From NCBI RefSeq assembly GCF_032586155.1, contig NZ_JAWHTC010000005.1, positions 248,001-312,000 on the forward strand: a stretch of DNA of 64,000 nucleotides, read 5' to 3'. The stretch's first letter is position 1, and each line of letters begins with the position of its first letter. Positions 51,781 to 61,012 of this stretch are shown one piece after another. This DNA comes from JAWHTC01 sp032586155 (GTDB taxonomy: Bacteria > Pseudomonadota > Alphaproteobacteria > Rhodobacterales > Rhodobacteraceae). The translations under genes were made by a program, and so were the position numbers. The notes below the pieces were generated by a model. The model saw only the letters and a list, made by a program, of their open reading frames with translations, searched no databases and had not been told where the DNA came from.

Positions 51781-53057
51781 CAGCAAAACTGTTGCGCGGT
51801 CGGGTGTTGAGCTTTCATGCTGAACCGCAGGCTGGGGATGAAAGCGCGTTTACCTATATCGAGGACGGGGCGCTTTTGCTCCGTGACGGGGTGATCGAAC
51901 GACGCGGGGAGTATTGCGACCTGAAAGGGTTGGCCGAAGAGGAAGTGGACCACCGACCACATCTTCTGATGGCGGGGTTCATCGATGCGCATATCCATTT
52001 TCCGCAGGTGCAGGTGGTGGCAAGCTGGGGCGAACAACTGCTTGATTGGCTTGAGAATTATACCTTCCCGGCGGAAATGAAATATGCCGACCCTAGTTAT
52101 GCCGCGCGGATGGCGGGGGCGTATTTCGATCTTCTCGCCGCCCATGGCACGACGACGGCGGCGTCCTATTGCACGGTGCATCCGGAAAGCGTGGAAGCCT
52201 ATTTCGGAGAGGCCGAGCAGCGAAATATGTGCATGATCGGCGGTAAGGTGATGATGGATCGCGGTGCCCCTCAGGGGCTGTGCGATACGCCGCAGAGGGG
52301 CTATGACGAGAGCAAGGCGCTGATCGAGAAATGGCACGGACGTGGGCGGGCGCATTATGCGATCACGCCGCGCTTTGCGATTACCTCGACCGCCGAGCAA
52401 CTTGAGGCAACGCAGGCTTTGGCAGCAGAGCACCCCGAGTGTTTCGTCCAGACCCATGTCGACGAGAACCAAAACGAGATCGCGCTGGCGGCGGAGCTGT
52501 TTCCGGACGCGCCGGATTACATGGGGGTGTACGAGCAATATGGGTTGCTGCGGGAAAACGCGCTGTTGGGGCATTGCATTCACATGACGGATCGCGAGAT
52601 CGGTTTGGTAGCGGACACCGGGGCGAAGCCGGTGTTCTGTCCGACCTCGAACCTTTTCCTGGGCAGTGGTTTGTATGATGATGCCGGGCTGCGGAAGCGG
52701 GGCATCAAAGGGGCGATTGCAACGGATGTGGGTGGTGGAACCAGCTATTCGATGCTTCAGAGCATGAACGAGGGCTATAAGGTGCTGCAATTGCAGCGCC
52801 AACAGAAACATCCCTATGAGGCGTTTCACTGGATCACGCGTGGCAATGCGGTGGCACTTGGTCTGGAGGACCGGATCGGCACGCTGGATGAAGGGTCGGA
52901 TGCGGATATCGTCGTGCTGGATGCGAGGGCGACGGCGGAGATGCGATTGCGGGCCGAGACGGTGGAAACATTGGCAGAAGAACTGTTCCTGCTGATGATA
53001 TTGGGCGATGATCGGGCCGTGGTGCAGACCTATGTGGCCGGAGAACCGATGAAATGA
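51777..53057 (+). CDS. guaD: Guanine deaminase
   Basis: Converts guanine to xanthine, the substrate of XdhAB. It is a 426-residue amidohydrolase with the zinc motif AGFIDAHIHFPQ (about 63-74), a further His in QTHVDENQNE (about 230), HCIHMTD (about 268) and the catalytic Asp in IATDVGGGTS (about 318). GTTTAASYCTVHPES is the family's substrate loop. It overlaps xdhC and ade by four bases each. The enzyme needs Zn2+. Confidence 0.95.
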   Translation: MTAKLLRGRVLSFHAEPQAGDESAFTYIEDGALLLRDGVIERRGEYCDLKGLAEEEVDHRPHLLMAGFIDAHIHFPQVQVVASWGEQLLDWLENYTFPAEMKYADPSYAARMAGAYFDLLAAHGTTTAASYCTVHPESVEAYFGEAEQRNMCMIGGKVMMDRGAPQGLCDTPQRGYDESKALIEKWHGRGRAHYAITPRFAITSTAEQLEATQALAAEHPECFVQTHVDENQNEIALAAELFPDAPDYMGVYEQYGLLRENALLGHCIHMTDREIGLVADTGAKPVFCPTSNLFLGSGLYDDAGLRKRGIKGAIATDVGGGTSYSMLQSMNEGYKVLQLQRQQKHPYEAFHWITRGNAVALGLEDRIGTLDEGSDADIVVLDARATAEMRLRAETVETLAEELFLLMILGDDRAVVQTYVAGEPMK

Positions 53058-54748
53058 AAGATTTGGAAAGGCTGATTGCCGTTGCGCGGAGCGAGGAACC
53101 CGCCGATGTCGTGTTGCGCGGGGGGCGGGTGTTTGACGTTGTCACGGGCGACTTTATTGACGGGGATGTCGCGGTTTTTGGCGGGAAAATCGCGGGTCTC
53201 GGCGCGGAATACGAAGGGCGCACGGTCGTCGACGTTTCCGGCCTGACGCTGGTGCCGGGGTTCATCGACACGCATATGCATGTGGAAAGCTCGCTGATCA
53301 CGCCCTACGAATTCGACCGATGTGTCGGCCGGTGTGGGGTCACGACGGCGATTTGCGACCCGCATGAGATTGCCAATGTGATCGGTGTGCCGGGGATCAA
53401 GTATTTTCTCGAGGCCACGGCCCATACGTTGATGGACATCAAGGTGCAGCTGAGCTCCTGCGTGCCATCGACGGATATGGAGACCTCGGGGGCCGAAATC
53501 GGGGCTGAGGAATTGGCGCTGCTGAAGGACCATCCGCGGGTGATCGGGCTGGCCGAATTCATGAATTTCCCCGGCGTGATCTTTCGTGATCCCGGGGCGA
53601 TGGCAAAGCTCAGGGCGTTCGAGGGTCGGCATATAGACGGGCATGCCCCGCAATTGTCGGGGCTTGATCTGAATGCCTATGTTGCGGCGGGGATCAGAAC
53701 CGAGCATGAGGCGACAACTGCGGAAGAGGCCCGCGAAAAGCTTCAACGGGGCATGCGGGTATTGATCCGGGAAGGGTCGGTTTCCAAGGATCTTCATGCG
53801 CTCGCGCCTTTGCTGGATGAGTTCACCAGCGCCTACATGTGCCTGTGCACTGATGATAGGAACCCGTTGGATATCGCCGAGCATGGGCATCTGGATTACA
53901 TGATCCGGACGCTGATCGGGTTGGGCGTCAGTCCGCGCGCGGCCTATCGAGCGGCGAGCCTGTCGGGTGCCGAAGCGTTCGGGTTAAAGGATCGCGGGCA
54001 GATCGCACCGGGGAAACGGGCGGATATTGTCGCGGTGGACAGTCTGGAAGGCTGTCATGCGCAGATGGTGATGGCGGGCGGAGTCGTTCTGAATGAGGCG
54101 GCATTTGCGGAACGGACCCTCGTCGCGCCTGTCGGCCGCGCCTCGGTGAAGGCGCGGCGTGTCGGACCGCAGGATTTTCGCACCGGGGGCAACCGCGAAG
54201 AGACCGATGTGATCGGGATCATCGAGGGTAAGATCATCACCGAGCATCTGCACGAAGACATTACCATCGAAGATGGCGACAAGAGTCCGGATGTGGCGCG
54301 TGACCTTGTAAAGATCGCGGTGCAGGAGCGCCATGGCAAGAACGGCAACATGGCCACGGGGTTCGTGAAAGGCTTCGGGCTTCAGGCCGGGGCGATAGGT
54401 TCGACCGTCTGCCACGATCATCACAATATCGCGGTTGTAGGGGTGGATTACGATGACATGGCGATGGCCTCGAACCGGTTGCAGGAGATCGAGGGCGGTT
54501 TTGTGGTGGTGCGCGATGGTGAGGTTCTGGCCGAGTTGGCGCTGCCTGTGGCCGGGCTGATGAGCCTTGAGCCGTTTGAAGTGGTGCGCGATGAGTTGGT
54601 TATGCTGCGTGATGCGGCGAAGTCCTTGGGCGTGACGCTGGAAGAGCCGTTCTTGCAACTGGCGTTTTTGGCGCTGCCGGTGATCCCGGCGTTGAAAATC
54701 ACCGACCGGGGATTGGTCGATGTGGAGAAGTTCGAGATCATCTCGTGA
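53054..54748 (+). CDS. ade: Adenine deaminase
   Basis: Converts adenine to hypoxanthine, which XdhAB oxidises. It is a 564-residue two-metal amidohydrolase with FIDTHMHVESS (about 72-82), DPHEIANV (about 112), the catalytic Asp/His in SVSKDLHALAPL and CTDDRNP (about 270), and a C-terminal domain with QERHGKNGNMATGFVKGFG. In Mn or Fe form such enzymes are active. It overlaps guaD by four bases (ATGA) and is the last gene of the purine-catabolic operon, convergent with the DUF2062 gene. Confidence 0.95.
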   Translation: MKDLERLIAVARSEEPADVVLRGGRVFDVVTGDFIDGDVAVFGGKIAGLGAEYEGRTVVDVSGLTLVPGFIDTHMHVESSLITPYEFDRCVGRCGVTTAICDPHEIANVIGVPGIKYFLEATAHTLMDIKVQLSSCVPSTDMETSGAEIGAEELALLKDHPRVIGLAEFMNFPGVIFRDPGAMAKLRAFEGRHIDGHAPQLSGLDLNAYVAAGIRTEHEATTAEEAREKLQRGMRVLIREGSVSKDLHALAPLLDEFTSAYMCLCTDDRNPLDIAEHGHLDYMIRTLIGLGVSPRAAYRAASLSGAEAFGLKDRGQIAPGKRADIVAVDSLEGCHAQMVMAGGVVLNEAAFAERTLVAPVGRASVKARRVGPQDFRTGGNREETDVIGIIEGKIITEHLHEDITIEDGDKSPDVARDLVKIAVQERHGKNGNMATGFVKGFGLQAGAIGSTVCHDHHNIAVVGVDYDDMAMASNRLQEIEGGFVVVRDGEVLAELALPVAGLMSLEPFEVVRDELVMLRDAAKSLGVTLEEPFLQLAFLALPVIPALKITDRGLVDVEKFEIIS

Positions 54749-54760
54749 TCCAGAAACCTG

Positions 54761-55417
54761 TCAGCCGTCCGGGTGTTCGCCCTTGGCTGCGGCACGCTTC
54801 TGTTTGATGGCTTCGAGCTTGGATTTAAGGCGCCCCTTGCGGCGGTTCTGATAAACGCGGATTACCGGAACGGCGAGGTAGTAGCAGACAGAGGCGGCCA
54901 CGATGCCGGGGATGATGCCGCCGATCATGTAGGGATAGAAGACTTCGTCAAAGAACACGCGCAGGTTCGACCAGTCCGGATCGGCACCGGTGAACTTGGC
55001 CTGGATATTGTGCCAGAGATCGTGCCCGGCGTCGGCAAACTTTCCGCCCAGTGACCGCCCGGCATGATCGGGATCGAACTCGGTCCCCAAAAGCCAGTGG
55101 CCGGTTTTGAGAGACACCACGGCGATGGGCACATAGGTGAGCGGATTGCCGAAGAATGTCGCCAGGAGCGCGGCCAGGAGATTGCCCTGCATGACGAATG
55201 CGACGATGGCGGCAACGACGAAATGCAAGCCGTAGAAAGGTGTGAAGGCGGTAAAGACTCCGGCCCAGATGCCACGGCTGATCTTGTGCGGTGGATCGGG
55301 CAGGCGGTGCAGGCGGTGGCGGACGTAGCGCGCGGCGCGCAACCACCCGCCGCGGGGGTAGAAGAACTCGATCAAGCTCTTCCAGATCGGCCGTTTGTCG
55401 CGTCTTTTGAAGACCAA
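54761..55417 (-). CDS. DUF2062 membrane protein
   Basis: A 218-residue membrane protein. The DUF2062 region (about 20-185) has the signature RGIWAGVFTAFTPFYGLHF (about 45) with two hydrophobic hairpins (AAIVAFVMQGNLLAALLATFF, and a later MIGGIIPGIVAASVCYYLAV). A basic C-terminal tail follows. Function unknown. The start is given as TTG at 55417, since the family-like VFKRRDKRP begins there and GGGGGGAAG lies a few bases before it; the upstream ATG at 55444 (MGAKLGGRP) is the alternative. It follows rsh on the same strand. Confidence 0.82.
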   Translation of the reverse strand: MVFKRRDKRPIWKSLIEFFYPRGGWLRAARYVRHRLHRLPDPPHKISRGIWAGVFTAFTPFYGLHFVVAAIVAFVMQGNLLAALLATFFGNPLTYVPIAVVSLKTGHWLLGTEFDPDHAGRSLGGKFADAGHDLWHNIQAKFTGADPDWSNLRVFFDEVFYPYMIGGIIPGIVAASVCYYLAVPVIRVYQNRRKGRLKSKLEAIKQKRAAAKGEHPDG

Positions 55418-55463
55418 TGGTCTTCCCCCCAGTTTGGCGCCCATAGGCGCCGACATTCCTGAT

Positions 55464-57620
55464 TTACCTATCCGCGTTTGACCCGTTCTGGCCGTTGTTC
55501 TGGCCAGCACGAGCCGGGTCGCGATGACGATTGATATCGGCCACATCGCTTTCGGCTTCAAGTACAGAAACGAGTTGGTGCAAATGTTTGGCGTCACGTA
55601 GTTCGACGTCTAGCAGCAATCGATAAAAGTCGGGTTTCTGGTCGAGGAATTTCAGGTCCGAGATATTGGCCTTCTGCTCGCCCACAAGGGTGCAGACGCG
55701 GCCCAGAACGCCGGCATCGTTGCCGATGGTGAGATCAAGTGACACGGTATAGATCGGCGCGTGGGTGCCAGGCTGCCAGTGCAGGTCGAGCCAGCGTTCC
55801 GGCTGATCTTCGTAGTTGTCGAGATTGGTGCAGTCGATGGCATGCACCACCACGCCGCGACCGCGATAGGTGATGCCGACGATACGCTCGCCCGGGAGCG
55901 GCTGGCAACACGGCGCGCGGTGCATGGATTGATCGGCGGAAAGGCCGATGACGGCGCGTTCCGAGCTGACCTCGACCATCTCCTCGCCAGACAGGTCGGG
56001 GTAGAGGGTTTCGATTACGCGCTGGGTGGTCAGTTCGGCGCTGCCCAGACGGGCCAGAAGCTCGTTGCGGTCCTTGAGGCGCAGCATCTTGGCTGCAGTG
56101 TCGAGCGCCTTGTCGGTGGATTTCTTGCCGACATGTTCGAACCCGGCGCGTGACAATTCGCGACCCAGCTTGATGAACCGGTCGCGGTCGACCTCGCGCA
56201 GTGCGCGGCGAATGGCGGTTTTGGCCTTGCCGGTGGTTGCAATGTCAAGCCAGGTGGCCTGCGGTGTCTGGCCTTCGGCGGTTATGATGTCGACCGACTG
56301 TCCATTCTTGATCCGGGTCCAGAGCGGCACCCGCATACCGTCGATCTTGGCGCCGACGCAGGCATCACCGATGCGGGTGTGGATGGCATAGGCAAAGTCG
56401 ATCGGCGTGGCGCCGCGCGGTAATTTCACCACTTCGCCCTTGGGGGTGAAGCAGAACACCTGGTCGGCGTACATTTCCAGTTTAACGGCCTCGAGGAAAT
56501 CCTCGTGATCCTCGTCATCCTGGAACCGTTCTGTGAGGCCCGCGACCCATTTGGCCGGGTCAACCGCAAAGGGGTTTTCCGAGCGTACACCGTCGCGATA
56601 GGACCAGTGGGCGGCAACCCCTGATTCGGCCACGTCGTGCATCTGGTGGGTTCTGATCTGGACCTCGACCCGGCGGCCGTTGCGCCCCGAAACGGTGGTG
56701 TGGATCGAGCGGTAACCGTTGGATTTGGGCTGCGAGATATAATCCTTGAACCGGCCCGGCACGGCGCGCCATCTACGATGGATCACACCCAGTGCCTGGT
56801 AACAGTCTTCCTCGCTCTGGGTCAGAACGCGGAAGCCATAGATGTCTGACAGGCGCGAGAAGGAGAGTTCCTTTTCCTGCATCTTACGCCAGATCGAAAA
56901 CGGTTTCTTGGCGCGGCCCAGGACAACGGCATCAAGTTCGGCCTTGGTCAGAACGGATTTCATGTCGCCGGTGATGTGTTCAACCACGTCGCCGGTTTCC
57001 TTTTGCAAGGTCACGAAGCGGCGCATGATCGAGTTGCGCCCTTCGGGGTTCAGCACTTTGAAGGCCAGGTCTTCAAGCTCATCCCGCATCCATTGCATCC
57101 CCATGCGACCGGCGAGTGGCGCATAGATGTCCATGGTTTCGCGGCTTTTCTGTTCCTGCTTGTCCGGGCGCATCGCTTTGATCGTGCGCATGTTGTGCAG
57201 GCGGTCGGCCAGCTTGACCAGGATCACCCGCATGTCACGCGACATGGCAATGAACAGCTTGCGGAAGTTCTCGGCCTGTTTGGTTTCGGTCGAAGAGAGC
57301 TGCAGGTTGGTCAGCTTGGTCACGCCGTCAACCAGATCGGCGATCTCGCGGCCAAACAGGCGTTCGATCTCTGAATAGGAGGCACCGGTGTCTTCAATCG
57401 TGTCGTGCAGAAGTGCGGTGATGATGGTGGCGTCATCAAGCCGCTGATTGGCGAGGATGGCCGCGACTTCGACCGGATGGGAGAAATAGGGTTCACCCGA
57501 GTGGCGGAACTGTCCGTCATGCGCGGCAAGGCCAAAGGCATAGGCCTCGCGCAGCTTGGCATCGTTGGATTTGGGGTTGTAGGCGCGGACGCGGGCGATC
57601 AGGTCATCGACGGCGATCAT
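55464..57620 (-). CDS. rsh: Bifunctional (p)ppGpp synthetase/hydrolase (Rsh)
   Basis: The alphaproteobacterial stringent-response enzyme, 718 residues. In order: HD hydrolase domain (about 25-180; HPVEVA, LLHDTIEDT intact), RelA/SpoT synthetase (about 240-350; YGFRVL, QPKSNGYRSIHTTV), TGS (about 390-450; FTPKGEVVKLPRGATPIDFAY), a helical/zinc-finger region and a C-terminal ACT domain (about 640-710). Both active centres look complete, so it should make and degrade the alarmone. It lies between rpoZ and DUF2062, a common order in this class. The gene may be called relA or spoT. Confidence 0.96.
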   Translation of the reverse strand: MIAVDDLIARVRAYNPKSNDAKLREAYAFGLAAHDGQFRHSGEPYFSHPVEVAAILANQRLDDATIITALLHDTIEDTGASYSEIERLFGREIADLVDGVTKLTNLQLSSTETKQAENFRKLFIAMSRDMRVILVKLADRLHNMRTIKAMRPDKQEQKSRETMDIYAPLAGRMGMQWMRDELEDLAFKVLNPEGRNSIMRRFVTLQKETGDVVEHITGDMKSVLTKAELDAVVLGRAKKPFSIWRKMQEKELSFSRLSDIYGFRVLTQSEEDCYQALGVIHRRWRAVPGRFKDYISQPKSNGYRSIHTTVSGRNGRRVEVQIRTHQMHDVAESGVAAHWSYRDGVRSENPFAVDPAKWVAGLTERFQDDEDHEDFLEAVKLEMYADQVFCFTPKGEVVKLPRGATPIDFAYAIHTRIGDACVGAKIDGMRVPLWTRIKNGQSVDIITAEGQTPQATWLDIATTGKAKTAIRRALREVDRDRFIKLGRELSRAGFEHVGKKSTDKALDTAAKMLRLKDRNELLARLGSAELTTQRVIETLYPDLSGEEMVEVSSERAVIGLSADQSMHRAPCCQPLPGERIVGITYRGRGVVVHAIDCTNLDNYEDQPERWLDLHWQPGTHAPIYTVSLDLTIGNDAGVLGRVCTLVGEQKANISDLKFLDQKPDFYRLLLDVELRDAKHLHQLVSVLEAESDVADINRHRDPARAGQNNGQNGSNADR

Positions 57621-57652
57621 TCACTCCGCACCTTTTCCCTAGGGGCGTGGGG

Positions 57653-58006
57653 TCAGCCCTGGCCCTGTGCTTCCATCAGCGCGCGCAGGAGTTGCTCTTC
57701 CGAGACATCGTCCTCGTCCGGCTTGTCCTGCTCGGCCCCCATCAGAAGCGCCATGGCGTCATCTTCGGGCTCGTCCACCTCGATCTGGGTTTGATTCGAT
57801 TCGATCAGGCGCTCACGCAACTCGTCTGCCGACTGAGTTTCATCAGCGATTTCCCGCAGCGCCACAACCGGGTTCTTGTCGTTGTCGCGATCCACGGTGA
57901 TTGCCCCGCCTGCGGAGATTTCACGCGCACGGTGAGCGGCAAGCATCACCAGATCGAAACGGTTGGGAACCTTGTCGACGCAATCTTCTACGGTTACGCG
58001 GGCCAT
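57653..58006 (-). CDS. rpoZ: RNA polymerase omega subunit
   Basis: A 117-residue omega subunit, aiding core assembly and, in many proteobacteria, part of a ppGpp site. MARVTVEDCVDKVPNRFDLV at the start and HRAREISAGG near 24-33 are standard; a long acidic C-terminal tail (EVDEPEDDAMALL.. DEDDVSEEQL) is typical of alphaproteobacteria. rsh follows 32 bases downstream, so the alarmone enzyme and one of its binding partners are cotranscribed. Confidence 0.97.
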   Translation of the reverse strand: MARVTVEDCVDKVPNRFDLVMLAAHRAREISAGGAITVDRDNDKNPVVALREIADETQSADELRERLIESNQTQIEVDEPEDDAMALLMGAEQDKPDEDDVSEEQLLRALMEAQGQG

Positions 58007-58109
58007 GGGATACCTCGGGGTGAGTTCAAATCAGGAATGGCCGTATTTAGAGCGGGTTCAGCCGAAAGACAAGGCCGGAATGCCCGCAAACCCCATGAAT
58101 TGCGCGGTT

Positions 58110-58673
58110 TCACAGAGGTTTGACGTCAACAAGATCGGATTCAGGCAGGGCATCGCGCATCTGGGCGACGGTGCGGCCCAGGATCGGATGGATCCAATCA
58201 GGGGCGATCTCGGCCAGAGGGACAAGGACAAAGGCGCGATCCTGAAGCCGGGGATGCGGTAGAATCAGATGGTTAGGGGCTTTTTGCGCCTGTTCGGAGA
58301 GCGGCAGGTCGTGCCAGTGTTGCCAGATTGCAGCGGAAGGCGTGACCCGATCGCCATAGGCCAGCAAGTCGAGGTCCAGGCTGCGCGCAGCCCAGCGCGA
58401 ATCGCGTATTCGGGCGAAATCGGCCTCAACCCGATGCAGCAGGGTCAGAAGATCGCTCGGCTCGAGCGAACACTCGAAGGCAGCGACGGCATTGGCGAAG
58501 TCCGGACCGCTTCCTGCCGGAAAAGCCGGAGTGGCATAAAGGCGGCTGGCTTGTCGCAGGCGCAGCCCCCGGGCCGCGTCTAGGGCATCGAGCGCCGCTT
58601 GCAGGGTCACGGCTGGCTCGCCAACAGGTGAAGGTTCGTTTGCCCCCAGCGCTACGTAGGCAACTTGATCCAT
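58110..58673 (-). CDS. folK: 6-hydroxymethyl-7,8-dihydropterin pyrophosphokinase
   Basis: Transfers pyrophosphate from ATP to the pterin in folate synthesis. It is 187 residues, with AYVALGANEPSP at the start, the pterin/ATP loop SRLYATPAF (about 45) and the metal-binding D pair in RSLDLDLLAYGD (about 98-109), then LILPHPRLQDRAFVLVPL. The ATG at 58673 has AGGAA upstream. folP is not adjacent. It lies 103 bases ahead of rpoZ on the same strand and is divergent from the NYN gene. Confidence 0.95.
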   Translation of the reverse strand: MDQVAYVALGANEPSPVGEPAVTLQAALDALDAARGLRLRQASRLYATPAFPAGSGPDFANAVAAFECSLEPSDLLTLLHRVEADFARIRDSRWAARSLDLDLLAYGDRVTPSAAIWQHWHDLPLSEQAQKAPNHLILPHPRLQDRAFVLVPLAEIAPDWIHPILGRTVAQMRDALPESDLVDVKPL

Positions 58674-58807
58674 GTTGACACATTCCTTATGCTTTCGGGG
58701 TGTTGTAATCACTTGAAACGCTCAAGGAATACTAATATTTGTTGCTGATCGTTCGACCGATCATTTTTCACTCACGGACAGGTCGAACACAATCGGAAGG
58801 ACAATTT

Positions 58808-59380
58808 ATGTTTTACAAAGACGAACGGCTGGCGCTGTTCATCGATGGATCGAACCTGTATGCCGCGGCCAAGGCATTGGGTTTTGACATCGACTATAAG
58901 CTTCTGCGCCACGAATTCATGCGTCGGGGCAAGCTGTTGCGCGCGTTCTATTACACCGCATTGCTAGAAAACGACGAGTATTCGCCGATCCGCCCGTTGG
59001 TGGACTGGCTGCATTATAACGGGTTCTCGATGGTGACGAAGCCGGCCAAGGAATACACCGACAGCCAGGGCCGTCGGAAGGTCAAGGGCAACATGGATAT
59101 CGAGCTGTGTGTTGATGCCATGGAACTGGCCCCGCGGGTCGATCATATCGTCCTGTTTTCGGGTGACGGGGATTTCCGGCCGCTGGTCGAAAGCCTGCAG
59201 CGTCAGGGCGTGCGCGTGTCGGTCGTGTCGACCATCCGCAGCCAGCCGCCGATGATCGCGGACGAACTGCGTCGCCAGGCTGACAACTTCATCGAACTGG
59301 ATGAGTTGAAAGAGGTTATCGGCCGCCCGCCGCGTGACCCGATGCCCGATCGCGAACCGGCGATGGCTGACGAGAGCTGA
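58808..59380 (+). CDS. NYN-domain protein (LabA/DUF88 family)
   Basis: A 190-residue protein with the PIN-like NYN fold. The acidic metal residues are in LFIDGSNLY (D13 region), NMDIELCVDAME (about 98) and FSGDGDFRPLVE (about 120-130), as in predicted RNases. The cyanobacterial LabA group is linked to clock output, but in proteobacteria the role is unknown, probably RNA processing. GGAAGGAC precedes the ATG. The leader has a TTGAAA and AT-rich TAATAT region; a bidirectional terminator follows the gene. Confidence 0.9.
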   Translation: MFYKDERLALFIDGSNLYAAAKALGFDIDYKLLRHEFMRRGKLLRAFYYTALLENDEYSPIRPLVDWLHYNGFSMVTKPAKEYTDSQGRRKVKGNMDIELCVDAMELAPRVDHIVLFSGDGDFRPLVESLQRQGVRVSVVSTIRSQPPMIADELRRQADNFIELDELKEVIGRPPRDPMPDREPAMADES

Positions 59381-59401
59381 TCGCAGCGACGAGAGAATTG
59401 G

Positions 59402-59431
59402 AAAGGCCGGGGAGGGGATGCCCCGGCCTTT
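59402..59431. terminator. Bidirectional rho-independent terminator
   Basis: AAAGGCCGGGG (59402-59412), an eight-base loop and CCCCGGCCTTT (59421-59431) form an 11-bp perfect stem with A/T ends on both sides. It lies between the convergent NYN and cytochrome c genes and can serve both. Confidence 0.88.
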
Positions 59432-59449
59432 CTGCATTTCGAGTTGGAA

Positions 59450-59917
59450 TCAGTTGCCGTTGATCTTGTTGTGGCGCGCGATGATGCCGGGTGGCCAGGT
59501 CGATTTAATATAGGCGAGCGCGGACAGGATCTCGGTATCACTGAGGCTGTCCTTGAACCCGATCATCCGGGACTTGTACCCATCGCCGACCATCTTTTCG
59601 GTTCCATATTTGGTGATCATGAAGAGCTGTTGATCAGGGTGGTGCCATGTGTGGCCCGAGGGGTCATGCGGCGGAGCGGGCAGGTAGCCGTCGTCGTCAC
59701 GGTCGCGCCAGTTGGGCTCGCCTTCCAGGTTGGTGCTGTGGCAGGAGGCGCAATACTCTTCGTAGAGTGTTTTACCGAGTTCAATCGCGCGCGCGTCCTG
59801 GTAGGGCATAAGACCAGAGGCCCGGACCGAGGTTGAGGACATGTGCAGGGCGAAAAGGCCGATTGCGCCAAATACGGCACAGACGCCGATGGCAAGAAGG
59901 ATCGTATTGCGGCGCAT
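59450..59917 (-). CDS. Membrane-anchored cytochrome c family protein
   Basis: A 155-residue protein with an N-terminal signal anchor (LLAIGVCAVFGAIGLFAL, about 7-24) and one c-type heme site, CASCH (about 57-61) in YEEYCASCHSTNLEG. A distal Met candidate is in SRMIGFKD, and the C-terminal ILSALAYIKSTWPP is the class I cytochrome c end helix. It is probably a periplasmic electron carrier for an oxidase or dehydrogenase; none is adjacent. The start at 59917 (MRRNTILLA) is the first sensible Met; the much longer open frame to 61021 is a shadow of ispH. Confidence 0.9.
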   Translation of the reverse strand: MRRNTILLAIGVCAVFGAIGLFALHMSSTSVRASGLMPYQDARAIELGKTLYEEYCASCHSTNLEGEPNWRDRDDDGYLPAPPHDPSGHTWHHPDQQLFMITKYGTEKMVGDGYKSRMIGFKDSLSDTEILSALAYIKSTWPPGIIARHNKINGN

Positions 59918-60061
59918 TGGGAGCCCTTTCGTCAAGCCGGACGGTTTGAATGCCGGGTTCCTGTGGGGCAAGGTCAACGGGGTTTTCCATGCCACTGGTC
60001 GCAGCAACCTCTGGACGGGATGGAACTTGTGGCATAGCCAAGGACGCGAAGGAGACATGAC

Positions 60062-61012
60062 ATGACGAACCCGCCTCTGACCCTTTACCTTGCCGCGCCG
60101 CGCGGGTTCTGCGCCGGTGTCGACCGGGCGATCAAGATCGTCGAGATGGCGATCGAGAAATGGGGTGCGCCGGTCTATGTCCGCCACGAGATCGTGCACA
60201 ACAAATACGTGGTCGATGATTTGCGCGCCAAGGGGGCGGTGTTTGTCGAGGAACTCAGCGATTGCCCCGATGACCGGCCGGTGATCTTTTCCGCCCACGG
60301 CGTGCCAAAGTCCGTGCCCGCCGAGGCGAGCCGCCGGGAAATGGTCTATGTCGATGCGACCTGCCCGCTGGTCAGCAAGGTGCATATCGAGGCCGAGCGA
60401 CACTCGGAGGGTGGCTTGCAGATCATCATGATCGGCCATACCGGCCACCCCGAGACGATTGGCACCATGGGGCAGTTGCCCGAGGGTGAAGTGCTGTTGG
60501 TCGAGACAGTCGAGGATGTGGCCAAGGTGGCCGTGCGCGATCCGGAACAGTTGGCTTACGTCACCCAGACGACCCTGTCGGTGGATGATACGGTCGATAT
60601 TGTCGCGGCCTTGCAGGAACGGTTCCCGGCCATAAAGGGGCCTCACAAGGAAGACATCTGTTACGCCACCACCAACCGGCAGGCGGCGGTGAAGGCGATT
60701 GCCGAACACGCGGATGCAATTTTCGTGGTGGGGGCGCCGAACTCGTCCAATTCGCGGCGGCTGGTCGAGGTCGCGGCGCGGGCCGGGTGCGGGTATTCGC
60801 AGCTTGTGCAGAGGGCAACGGATATTGACTGGGATGCGCTGGAGGGCGTTCGCTCGGTCGGCATCACCGCCGGGGCCTCGGCGCCGGAATTGTTGGTGGA
60901 AGAAGTCATCGCTGCCTTGCAGGGCCGGTTCGACGTGACCATCGAAGAGGTGGAAACCGCCAAGGAAGCCGTCGAGTTCAAGGTGCCGCGGGTGCTGCGG
61001 GAGCAGGCGTGA
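60062..61012 (+). CDS. ispH: 4-hydroxy-3-methylbut-2-enyl diphosphate reductase
   Basis: The last enzyme of the MEP isoprenoid pathway, giving IPP and DMAPP. It is 316 residues. The [4Fe-4S] cluster is held by the cysteines in GFCAGVDRA (about 16), DATCPLVSKVH (about 100) and the third in DICYATTNRQ (about 198); the substrate residues HE and TxN/ASxP (GAPNSSNSRRL, ITAGASAPE) are present. Start at 60062 after AAGGAG. The next gene overlaps its stop with a GTG start (GTGA). Confidence 0.96.
   Translation: MTNPPLTLYLAAPRGFCAGVDRAIKIVEMAIEKWGAPVYVRHEIVHNKYVVDDLRAKGAVFVEELSDCPDDRPVIFSAHGVPKSVPAEASRREMVYVDATCPLVSKVHIEAERHSEGGLQIIMIGHTGHPETIGTMGQLPEGEVLLVETVEDVAKVAVRDPEQLAYVTQTTLSVDDTVDIVAALQERFPAIKGPHKEDICYATTNRQAAVKAIAEHADAIFVVGAPNSSNSRRLVEVAARAGCGYSQLVQRATDIDWDALEGVRSVGITAGASAPELLVEEVIAALQGRFDVTIEEVETAKEAVEFKVPRVLREQA

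Noticed and set aside
58747..58768. GATCG/CGATC hairpin followed by TTTTT in the NYN leader, as a terminator
   Set aside because: It points into the NYN gene and would stop its own transcript; the stem is only five bases, so it is not listed as a terminator. Attenuation is conceivable but unsupported.
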